Shown: positions 1 to 5,661 of the stretch, in pieces
How the letters are laid out: every line of letters starts with the position of its first letter
How positions within the stretch are numbered: position 1 is the stretch's first letter
Origin: Chlamydiia bacterium
GTDB taxonomy: Bacteria; Chlamydiota; Chlamydiia; Chlamydiales; JAAZZY01
Length of the DNA stretch: 6,397 bases
Assembly (NCBI GenBank): GCA_014239035.1
Contig: JAAZZY010000089.1
Location: 1 to 6,397 of the forward strand
Direction of reading: 5' to 3'
Position numbers and translations under genes: made by a program
Notes under the pieces: model-generated
The model's input: the letters and a program-made list of their open reading frames with translations, nothing else
What the model was told of the DNA's origin: nothing
Databases searched by the model: none

Positions 1-389
1 TTACCTTTAAGCTGACCCAGTGGATTATTCGTTCCAAGCTCACCAGTTGCCCCTAAAAATGTAGGCTGGATATTTGCAGTAATACTAGAAAAGTATAGAA
101 AGCCGCAGCCAACATTTACATTAAAGAAGTAGCTAGAAAGAGGTTCAATATAGCGATTGGCTATCCAATATGGCTTCCAACTATTGACGATCTCCTGTCG
201 TTTGTTCCTACGAGCAGGATTCTTTTTTTTTGAGGTTTGAGCAATAATTGAACCAAAATCCTCATTGATTAAAGAGCTCTCCATTTGCTCTAAAATAGTA
301 GAATTTAGATTCTCTGCCTCAATTGTAAAAAAAGACGAGCTTATAAGGCATATAAAAACCAAGATAAAATTTATTTGCTTGTTTACCAC
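1..389 (-). CDS. Secreted protein of unknown function, N-terminal part (3' end beyond window)
   Basis: An uninterrupted frame of 129 complete codons runs leftward from a GTG at 389-387 to the window edge. There is no in-frame ATG near the start. The GTG is preceded on the minus strand by AGGG with a 7-base spacer, and in-frame TTGs further upstream are badly placed for any Shine-Dalgarno sequence. The product opens with a typical Sec signal peptide: Lys4, a hydrophobic core at about residues 6-23, and likely cleavage after Ala25 (TIEA/EN). A lysine/arginine-rich stretch follows at residues 54-64. The visible end (about 87-115) is rich in aromatic, Gly, Ser and Thr residues with alternating hydrophobicity, as in beta-strands (FFNVNVGCGFLYFSS). 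Export to the periplasm or outer membrane is therefore likely, and an outer-membrane barrel is possible but unproven. I do not recognise the family. It lies 68 bases downstream of folK on the same strand with no terminator between, so it may share folK's transcript. Confidence in a real gene is good; function is unknown. Confidence 0.72.
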   Translation of the reverse strand, partial: MVNKQINFILVFICLISSSFFTIEAENLNSTILEQMESSLINEDFGSIIAQTSKKKNPARRNKRQEIVNSWKPYWIANRYIEPLSSYFFNVNVGCGFLYFSSITANIQPTFLGATGELGTNNPLGQLKG

Positions 390-457
390 TTCATTTCCCT
401 TCAACTCCTGGCATCTCAAAAAATATCGTTCTTTAAAAACTTTGATCCGTTATTACA

Positions 458-967
458 TCACAATATTTCTTTGACAAGTTCATTGTTTTTGTTTTCAAAA
501 TTTAGAAGTAGCTCCTCGAGATCTATCTTCTGAATTTCCAAACTTGACCTAGGATAGATAATAGATGGAGTAATAGAGGTTAAGGGCTCTATTACAAAAA
601 GGCGTTCAAGCATCCTTGGATGCGGAAGCTCTAAGATGGAATCATTATGATAAAGCTCTTTGAAAAGAAGGATATCGATGTCTATTGCTCTTGGAGCATT
701 TTTAGGCTTGGCTATTTTACCTAGATCTTCTTCTATAGCTTGTGCCTCTTTTAAAAGAATGAAAGGATCATTAAGTGCAGTGTCGAAGCCGCATACCATG
801 TTAATAAAGTTATTTTGCACAATGTCAGAAACCGGAGTAGTCTCATAGAATGGACTTTTGACGGGGTTTTGAACAAACTTTAGCCTGGTGATTTTTTTAT
901 AAGCTTTTGAAATAATTTCTTTTGAAGACCCAATATTACTTCCAAATGCTAAAAAAACGTGCTTCAT
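458..967 (-). CDS. folK: 2-amino-4-hydroxy-6-hydroxymethyldihydropteridine pyrophosphokinase (HPPK)
   Basis: This cytoplasmic enzyme of folate synthesis transfers pyrophosphate from ATP to 6-hydroxymethyl-7,8-dihydropterin, making the substrate for FolP. The 169-residue product is close to the family's usual size (about 160). Visible HPPK motifs are LAFGSNIG at 6-13, SPFYETTPV at 38-46, FINMV at 54-58, the signature APRAIDIDILLF at 91-102 and LPHPRMLER at 114-122. Set against E. coli HPPK, Asn56, Arg93, Asp96, Asp98 (the two magnesium-binding aspartates), His116 and Arg122 sit at equivalent places with an offset of one, so the active site looks intact. The loop before the signature (KIAKPKN) is lysine-rich and differs from the E. 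coli RKAERWG. The start is ATG at 967; no good Shine-Dalgarno sequence is seen. The gene stands alone rather than fused to FolP, and no other folate gene is in the window. The 968-1071 gap separates it from the divergent tRNA; a weak promoter candidate on the minus strand (TTTACA, 17 bases, TATCCT) lies in that gap. Confidence 0.95.
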   Translation of the reverse strand: MKHVFLAFGSNIGSSKEIISKAYKKITRLKFVQNPVKSPFYETTPVSDIVQNNFINMVCGFDTALNDPFILLKEAQAIEEDLGKIAKPKNAPRAIDIDILLFKELYHNDSILELPHPRMLERLFVIEPLTSITPSIIYPRSSLEIQKIDLEELLLNFENKNNELVKEIL

Positions 968-1030
968 TGTCTATATTTGGTGAAATAAATACCCATAGGA
1001 TATATGAAGATAAATATTGTGTAAATTAAC

Positions 1031-1060
1031 TTGAAAAAAACAGACCTCAAACCTTAAAAT
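1031..1060 (+). promoter_or_regulatory. Sigma70-type promoter of the tRNA-Arg gene
   Basis: A -35 box TTGAAA (1031-1036) and a -10 box TAAAAT (1055-1060) are separated by 18 bases. The expected transcription start, near 1066-1068, is only a few bases before the mature tRNA 5' end, as is usual for tRNA genes. Because no terminator is visible after the tRNA, this promoter probably also drives the DHH/DHHA2 gene. The match is by eye. Confidence 0.65.
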
Positions 1061-1071
1061 CTCTCTCTTTT

Positions 1072-1145
1072 GGACTGATAGCTCAGCTGGATAGAGCATC
1101 CGCCTTCTAAGCGGGAGGTCGCAGGTTCGAGTCCTGCTCAGTTCA
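1072..1145 (+). tRNA. tRNA-Arg (anticodon TCT)
   Basis: A full cloverleaf can be drawn. The acceptor stem is 1072-1078 with 1138-1144 (one G-T pair); the D stem is GCTC (1081-1084) with GAGC (1094-1097). The anticodon stem is 1099-1103 with 1111-1115, enclosing the loop CTTCTAA, with T33 at 1105 and anticodon TCT at 1106-1108. The T stem is GCAGG (1121-1125) with CCTGC (1133-1137), enclosing TTCGAGT. The discriminator base is A1145. CCA is not encoded and must be added after transcription. The tRNA reads AGA and AGG arginine codons, which this AT-rich region uses often. The next gene starts 25 bases downstream, with a run of T (1148-1153) but no terminator hairpin of its own. Confidence 0.97.
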
Positions 1146-1158
1146 AATTTTTTCCACC

Positions 1159-1162
1159 AGGG
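1159..1162 (+). promoter_or_regulatory. Ribosome binding site fixing the DHH/DHHA2 gene start at ATG 1171
   Basis: AGGG at 1159-1162 lies 8 bases before ATG 1171, the ideal distance, but only 5 bases before an in-frame TTG at 1168. This favours the ATG, giving an 877-residue product. The site lies within 20 bases of the 3' end of the tRNA, so it is exposed only in a transcript that has read through, or been cleaved from, the tRNA. Confidence 0.6.
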
Positions 1163-1170
1163 TAACTTTG

Positions 1171-3804
1171 ATGAAAAAAAACACACCTCAATCAAATTCG
1201 ATTAGCAAATTTAAATTTAATTTTGAAAAATTTAAAAGCTTAACGTCTATTCTAAGTTCGTTTAAAAAGCCTACGTTTAAAAAGCTCAAGGAAAGTGAGC
1301 GCTATGAAGTCATTAGCGAAAAGCTTTTTGGCGAGATTGAGAAAGTCAAAGCTCCTTGTTTTCTGTTGCCAGCTATTATTGATTTCATTGACAAAGTCAA
1401 CAGCAGTATTAAACCTCAAAAGTATACCTTCGCTTACTTTGAATTTTGGTTGAACCAACACTCGAAACTCAGTGAAGAAGAGAACTATTGTCTGCGCTCA
1501 AAGATTGTAGGCAAGCATATCCCTAGAGATGATTATCAATCCCTTTTCCCAATTGGCATGAATAAGCGCTATATGGGCAGCCATTATGTCACAGCCCACG
1601 GCTCACCAGACCTTGATACAATTATTGCCTCGTTTTGGGGTTGGGTAGATGCTTTCGGCGCAAGGGTAAGTGAAGGACTACACGTTTGGAATGTGCCACC
1701 AGGTGGCCTCTTTACCTCCAAGCAAGCAGCGCCTCTAACAGAGATCTTTACTCCTAACATATTTGAGTATCTCTGCTTAAATCGATCATCGCTATCACCA
1801 ATTGGCATCGATTTTGCAAGCCAAAAAAACTTACTTAAAAAGAATCTCTCTGAATCCTCCATAAGTAATGATGACCATGAAAGACATAAGTATGCTGTAA
1901 TGGTCGTCGATAGTAATGGTTTTTATATTGGAGATATTCGAAGTGAAGACTATGAAAGTATACGCCAGATCATTCGTCTGGTGACCAATAATTTAAAATG
2001 GTTTGAAAATTCCATTCAAATTAAACTCATCAACCTTTTCTCTAAAAAGCGTGTCACCTCAAAAGAAATAACCTCTGCCATTAAGGGCATTTTTGACCAA
2101 AAAATCATCCAATGTGTCAACACTCGTCAACTTACACAAAAGCTTCATGATCAAGTTGACTTATACCTTAAAAGAATTTTAGAGCTTCCAAAAGGACTTG
2201 AAGCATCATTTAGAGAGCTTGGCAAAGCTTTAAAAAGAGTAAAAATCAACAAACTAGACACTTTAGATAAATACCTACTGAACTCTTTTAAGAAAAATAA
2301 AGTTTTCGACTCAAAAGGAAACTTTAAAGATGACCGCGCAAGCATCTTCAAATCCTTTAATGAGATAGCAAAAGGTGTTGATGAAGCTATTGATGAACTC
2401 CGCCATTTTATGGAAAGTCTAGATGTAGCTATCAAAATCAAAAGGCGTGTATTTGGATTTTCTGCTCGCTATGTAACCCCACTTGCTACCGTTGATGAAA
2501 TCCAAGATAAAATTAGCCTCCTTAATCATCTCTCTGTTGTCTACCCGAACCCTGATGGCTCCTTTTGGCCGCTCGGCATCATAAAGTCAGAGGATGTTAA
2601 AAAAGGCAAACTCGGCACAGTTACCTTAAGAGATTTTTGCAATCGCAGCGAAGTAAAAATTGACTCCAATCTAGAAATCATCAGTGTCATCGACCACCAT
2701 AAAACGGATTTAAAAACTAAAACACCGCCCCTTGCTATTACTGGTGATGTCCAATCTTGCAATGTCTTAGTTGCTGAGCAGGCCTTTAAAATCAATGACC
2801 CCTACAGTCTTGGCGGCATCGCTAAAGCGAGCTTACACAAACAACTTCAAGTAGGCTCTACAAAGTTATTAACCTCTTCACTAATCCGCATAAAAAACAG
2901 AGTCTTAAGAAGACTTCTTGCGCTAGGCCAAGCTCAGGATTACTACATTCACCCTCAGAGAGAATTTTTAGAATACCTCTCATTTTTACATGCGATTATC
3001 GATGACACAGACCTTTTATCTAAGGCAACTAAAAGAGATGTTTATTGCATCGCGGAGATCTTAAACCGCTTAAAATCTATCGCAGATCAAAAGGAAATTG
3101 AAATTATTCATTTTGACCAACTAAAGGATGACCAGAACTTTGTCGCATCTGCTGTTAGAGAAATAGTCACTAATCGAGAGATGTATGAAATTTACAAAGG
3201 TATTTTCAAAAAACGAGAAGATAGCGTTGAACAGGCTATTCTTGAAACAGCTCGCGGAAAATCTTCAGCATTTTTCTTAGACACTAAAGAGCAGAATGGT
3301 TGTTGCCGCATAGGTCAATCCAAAGGCTTTACTCGCAATATCCCAACTTTTGAAAAGAACTTTGAAAAGCTTCTAAAACTTTGGGTAGACAAGGCTCAAG
3401 AAATTTACTCTAACCAATCGCAGCTTGATTTACATATTCATATGACAAGCACGATCCCTTCTGCTGATGATACTTATAAGGGGAAATCTCAAGATTATGC
3501 TCATAAAGACTATATGTGGATTTGGATCCCTGACACTCACCAGGCAATCAACCACCTAACCAGCTTTTTGAATGCGTTTAAAGGCTCTCCCAAGGCGCAA
3601 GCCAACCATATGGAATATCAAGTTCTAGGCGATCATAATTGTGACTATCAAAGTATCTTTAAGCATCACTTTATAGATGCACCCACAAAGAATAAAATGG
3701 GGATAAAGAAAAAGATGCCAGTAGTCATTTTATCATTTGACGCTGGCACCTTAAATTCGAGAAAAGCTCAGATTACTCCTTACTTACCGGCTCTTGTGAA
3801 GTAA
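1171..3804 (+). CDS. Oversized DHH/DHHA2 phosphoesterase (family II inorganic pyrophosphatase-like)
   Basis: Family members hydrolyse pyrophosphate or related phosphoanhydrides with Mn or Co at a two-metal site in the cytoplasm. All ligand motifs can be aligned to Bacillus PpaC: motif I HGSPDLD at 143-149 (His143, Asp147, Asp149), a motif II aspartate in LRDFCN (Asp488), motif III VIDHHKTD (Asp508, His509, His510) and motif IV AIIDDTDLL (Asp612). The C-terminal DHHA2 signature NSRKAQITPYL has Arg864 and Lys865, the usual substrate-binding pair. The spacing from motif II to DHH (20 residues) is nearly that of PpaC (21). The usual length is about 310 residues, or about 550 with CBS domains; here it is 877. 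The additions are a basic Phe/Lys-rich N-terminal extension of about 130 residues, a mostly helical insert at about 160-480, and a longer motif III-IV interval. Segments near 243-261 and 437-476 resemble halves of CBS domains, but weakly. No signal peptide or membrane segment is seen. A polyphosphatase or Prune-like role is possible. Family assignment is firm; substrate is inferred. Confidence 0.85.
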   Translation: MKKNTPQSNSISKFKFNFEKFKSLTSILSSFKKPTFKKLKESERYEVISEKLFGEIEKVKAPCFLLPAIIDFIDKVNSSIKPQKYTFAYFEFWLNQHSKLSEEENYCLRSKIVGKHIPRDDYQSLFPIGMNKRYMGSHYVTAHGSPDLDTIIASFWGWVDAFGARVSEGLHVWNVPPGGLFTSKQAAPLTEIFTPNIFEYLCLNRSSLSPIGIDFASQKNLLKKNLSESSISNDDHERHKYAVMVVDSNGFYIGDIRSEDYESIRQIIRLVTNNLKWFENSIQIKLINLFSKKRVTSKEITSAIKGIFDQKIIQCVNTRQLTQKLHDQVDLYLKRILELPKGLEASFRELGKALKRVKINKLDTLDKYLLNSFKKNKVFDSKGNFKDDRASIFKSFNEIAKGVDEAIDELRHFMESLDVAIKIKRRVFGFSARYVTPLATVDEIQDKISLLNHLSVVYPNPDGSFWPLGIIKSEDVKKGKLGTVTLRDFCNRSEVKIDSNLEIISVIDHHKTDLKTKTPPLAITGDVQSCNVLVAEQAFKINDPYSLGGIAKASLHKQLQVGSTKLLTSSLIRIKNRVLRRLLALGQAQDYYIHPQREFLEYLSFLHAIIDDTDLLSKATKRDVYCIAEILNRLKSIADQKEIEIIHFDQLKDDQNFVASAVREIVTNREMYEIYKGIFKKREDSVEQAILETARGKSSAFFLDTKEQNGCCRIGQSKGFTRNIPTFEKNFEKLLKLWVDKAQEIYSNQSQLDLHIHMTSTIPSADDTYKGKSQDYAHKDYMWIWIPDTHQAINHLTSFLNAFKGSPKAQANHMEYQVLGDHNCDYQSIFKHHFIDAPTKNKMGIKKKMPVVILSFDAGTLNSRKAQITPYLPALVK

Positions 3805-4059
3805 TTACGCTTCAACCTTTTCACCGTTCTCTTCTAAGATTTCTAGGCTAACGCGGATGCCATTGCGGCTCGCGACTGACATAAGCAGAGTGCGGATTGC
3901 ATTAATCGTTTTACCTTTCTTTCCAATAATTTTACCAATATCAGCTTTTTCAACGGAAAGCTCAATAATCAGAGTTTGAGTCCCACCAATTTCATTAATT
4001 TTAACGCTATCTGGATTATCAACTAGACACTTTACTATATATTCGACAAATTCTTTCAT
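3805..4059 (-). CDS. khpA: KhpA-type single KH-domain RNA-binding protein
   Basis: This 84-residue protein matches the small KhpA (YlqC) family: one KH domain that binds RNA and, in Gram-positive bacteria, pairs with KhpB (Jag/EloR). The diagnostic stretch is IGKIIGKKGKTINAIRTLL at about 41-59, with the GxxG loop at Gly46-Lys-Lys-Gly49. The N-terminal helix (FVEYIVKCLVDNPDSV) and the final strand (GIRVSLEI) also fit the family, and the length is typical. The ATG at 4059 has a strong Shine-Dalgarno sequence, GAGGA on the minus strand (4066-4070), 6 bases away. In Firmicutes khpA commonly sits near rpsP/ffh; here it stands alone, divergent from kdsA and convergent with the DHH/DHHA2 gene, whose stop codon it abuts with no spacer. 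Family membership is clear; its RNA targets in this organism are unknown. Confidence 0.93.
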   Translation of the reverse strand: MKEFVEYIVKCLVDNPDSVKINEIGGTQTLIIELSVEKADIGKIIGKKGKTINAIRTLLMSVASRNGIRVSLEILEENGEKVEA

Positions 4060-4117
4060 GTTTCGTCCTCACTTGAGTTTTGAATTCGAATTGCTTTCTG
4101 TAAAAGCCGCAAATAGT

Positions 4118-4132
4118 GCAGGATCTTCCTGC
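4118..4132. repeat. Short perfect inverted repeat in the khpA leader region
   Basis: GCAGGA (4118-4123) and TCCTGC (4127-4132) can form a 6-base-pair hairpin with a 3-base loop. It lies 58 bases upstream of the khpA start, inside the leader expected from the minus-strand promoter, and upstream of the kdsA promoter. There is no T run on either side, so it is not an intrinsic terminator. It might be an RNA element, a protein-binding site, or chance. Confidence 0.4.
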
Positions 4133-4142
4133 TATCTATCCA

Positions 4143-4170
4143 TTGCTTTTATTTGGTGTGCGATTATAAT
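4143..4170 (+). promoter_or_regulatory. Promoter of the kdsA-lpt operon
   Basis: A -35 box TTGCTT (4143-4148) and a perfect -10 box TATAAT (4165-4170) are separated by 16 bases. Transcription would start near 4177, leaving a leader of about 29 A-rich bases before the kdsA ATG. The -10 overlaps the -10 of an opposing promoter for khpA. Confidence 0.65.
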
Positions 4171-4191
4171 TACTTAAATATATAAAACCAA
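4163..4191 (-). promoter_or_regulatory. Promoter of khpA, overlapping the kdsA promoter
   Basis: Read on the minus strand, TTGGTT (complement of 4186-4191) is followed after 17 bases by TATAAT (complement of 4163-4168). Transcription would start near 4156, giving a leader of roughly 97 bases that holds the 4118-4132 hairpin. The -10 is shared because ATTATAAT at 4163-4170 is palindromic. Seen by eye only; AT-rich sequence yields chance matches. Confidence 0.5.
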
Positions 4192-4205
4192 TCCAAAAAA
4201 AACGT

Positions 4206-5033
4206 ATGCATTCTTTTACTATAAAAAATTTCAAGGTCGGCCCTAAAGAAAAGCTTACCGTCATCTCCGGACCTTGTGTCATTGAAAGTGAGTCACATAC
4301 ACTAAAATGCGCTGAAGAGCTCATCAAAATTTTTAAAGAGTTTGACCTCAATTTTATATTTAAAGCAAGCTACGATAAAGCCAACAGATCATCTATCGAT
4401 TCTTTTCGTGGACCTGGTGCCAAAGAAGGCTTAAAAATTTTAAAAAAAGTTAAAGATGAGTTTGATGTCCCTATTCTTACAGATGTTCACACTCCAGAGC
4501 AGGCAAAAGATGCAGCCAAAATTTGTGATGTCATTCAAATTCCAGCATTCTTATGTCGCCAAACAGACTTAGTTGTAGCGTGTGCAGAAACAAAAGCTGT
4601 CATCAATGTTAAAAAAGGTCAATTTTTAGCCCCTTGGGATATGAAGCAGGTAGTCGATAAGATAGAGAGTTTAAACCACAATAAGATTATCTTAGTCGAT
4701 CGAGGAACTTCCTTTGGATACAATAACTTAGTCAGTGACATGCGCTCTATTCCTATCATGAGAGATTTAGGATACCCTGTATGCTATGATGCCTCACATT
4801 CTGTTCAGCTACCAGGTGGGCATGGATCCCACTCTGGAGGACAACGCGAGTTTATTCCAACCCTTGCAAAATCTGCAATTGCAGCTGGAGCTAACCTTCT
4901 TTTTATAGAGTCACACCCAGATCCAGATCATGCTCTTAGTGATAAAGCCTCTGTTTTTCCATTTAGTGATCTTCCAAGGTTTTTGTCTGAAATTGAAAAA
5001 CTCCACCAACTAGTGCAGACGTTTAATGTTTAA
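4206..5033 (+). CDS. kdsA: 3-deoxy-8-phosphooctulonate synthase (Kdo-8-phosphate synthase)
   Basis: This cytoplasmic enzyme condenses phosphoenolpyruvate with arabinose 5-phosphate to give Kdo-8-phosphate, the precursor of the inner-core sugar of lipopolysaccharide. The 275-residue length is typical, and the whole chain aligns with the family: SGPCVIESES (21-30), KASYDKANRSS (53-63), FRGPG (68-72), TDVHTPEQ (92-99), IQIPAFLCRQTDL (110-122), GQFLAPWDM (138-146), DRGTSFGYNNLVSDM (165-179) and ESHPDPDHALSD (235-246). Cys24, His198, Glu235 and Asp246 match the metal ligands Cys11, His185, Glu222 and Asp233 of the Aquifex enzyme with a constant offset of 13, so this is the metal-dependent class. 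E. coli KdsA has Asn at the cysteine position. No Shine-Dalgarno sequence precedes ATG 4206; the leader is A-rich (CCAAAAAAAACGT). It heads the lpt operon and overlaps the next gene by 8 bases. Confidence 0.98.
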   Translation: MHSFTIKNFKVGPKEKLTVISGPCVIESESHTLKCAEELIKIFKEFDLNFIFKASYDKANRSSIDSFRGPGAKEGLKILKKVKDEFDVPILTDVHTPEQAKDAAKICDVIQIPAFLCRQTDLVVACAETKAVINVKKGQFLAPWDMKQVVDKIESLNHNKIILVDRGTSFGYNNLVSDMRSIPIMRDLGYPVCYDASHSVQLPGGHGSHSGGQREFIPTLAKSAIAAGANLLFIESHPDPDHALSDKASVFPFSDLPRFLSEIEKLHQLVQTFNV

Positions 5034-5661
5034 AAAAAGAAGCTTAGCCCTCACTTTGCTTTTAGCTCTTTGCTTTAGTGTCACTCTTCTATCTATGTTT
5101 CGCATATCCAAAAGAAGTAGGAGAAAATACTCTAAAATTTTAAGTAAACTACAGCCAGGAGACAGCTCTCACTCAGGAGCATCTAGAAGAAACAAAGTCA
5201 AAAAAGATGTGTGGGTTGAAAAATCAGACAATATTTTCCATTATCTCGTTGTTAGTGGAGACTCTATTCTACACCTTAATCAGTCTCGCTCTAAACAAAT
5301 GCAAGCCATAGAAGAAATGGGCGATATTACCTGCTATCTGCAACAAAAAAAATACTACGTCGATTCTAAGGGAGCTGAGGCCTCTGAGTTTGAAGGTCAG
5401 CCTATGCAACAAATCTGCATTTTAAAGATGGCTGATGGCACCTATAATTACTTCAATAAAAACTTTTACGGAGACAATGCTCTTATTTCAGTTTATCAAC
5501 TTCCAGGTCACGAGCTCTCATCAAACGTATCAGTAAAAGATGCCACAAAAGTTTTAGATGGGGTTTGTGATAGCGTCAAATTCTCTTTAGATGATCAAAA
5601 ACCTCGCCTCAGTACACAAAATTTACAAGCTAACGTCTACACTGAGAGGCCTCATGAATAA
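5026..5661 (+). CDS. Membrane-anchored LptC-like lipopolysaccharide export protein (putative)
   Basis: The 211-residue product has a short basic start (MFKKR), one hydrophobic segment at about residues 6-25 and a very basic stretch after it (RISKRSRRKYSK). The remainder is soluble and rich in beta-strand-like sequence. This fits a protein held in the inner membrane with its body in the periplasm, the architecture of LptC, which passes lipopolysaccharide from the LptBFG transporter to LptA. Near Cys16 the sequence LLALC is not a valid lipobox (Leu at -1), so a lipoprotein is unlikely. LptC sequences diverge strongly and I see no decisive motif; the call rests on topology and on its position between kdsA and an LptA-like gene and lptB, as in the kdsC-lptC-lptA-lptB order of E. 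coli. Its place corresponds to Chlamydia CT654, as I recall that region. The ATG at 5026 overlaps the kdsA stop by 8 bases and lacks a Shine-Dalgarno sequence, suggesting translational coupling. Confidence 0.65.
   Translation: MFKKRSLALTLLLALCFSVTLLSMFRISKRSRRKYSKILSKLQPGDSSHSGASRRNKVKKDVWVEKSDNIFHYLVVSGDSILHLNQSRSKQMQAIEEMGDITCYLQQKKYYVDSKGAEASEFEGQPMQQICILKMADGTYNYFNKNFYGDNALISVYQLPGHELSSNVSVKDATKVLDGVCDSVKFSLDDQKPRLSTQNLQANVYTERPHE

Noticed and set aside
265..474. Plus-strand open frame of 69 codons
   Set aside because: It lies antisense to the signal-peptide gene (1-389) and to the folK end, with low-complexity composition and no ribosome site.
1148..1153. T run after the tRNA as an intrinsic terminator
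   Set aside because: No dedicated GC-rich hairpin precedes it; the only adjacent stems are those of the tRNA itself.
1168..1170. TTG as start codon of the DHH/DHHA2 gene
   Set aside because: The adjacent in-frame ATG at 1171 is better spaced from AGGG (8 bases rather than 5).
971..1195. Minus-strand open frame of 74 codons
   Set aside because: It runs antisense through the whole tRNA-Arg gene and resembles no protein; it is a by-product of the tRNA sequence.
1584..2795. Several minus-strand open frames inside the DHH/DHHA2 gene
   Set aside because: They are antisense to a gene with clear conserved motifs and show no family features or start signals.
5065..5076. Lipoprotein signal (LLALC) in the LptC-like protein
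   Set aside because: The residue before Cys is Leu, not Gly, Ala or Ser, so lipoprotein processing is unlikely; a plain membrane anchor fits better.
5591..5653. Upstream ATG 5591 as the lptA start
   Set aside because: It would add 21 residues before the signal peptide and overlap the preceding gene by about 70 bases; ATG 5654 has a ribosome site and the same 8-base overlap as its neighbours.
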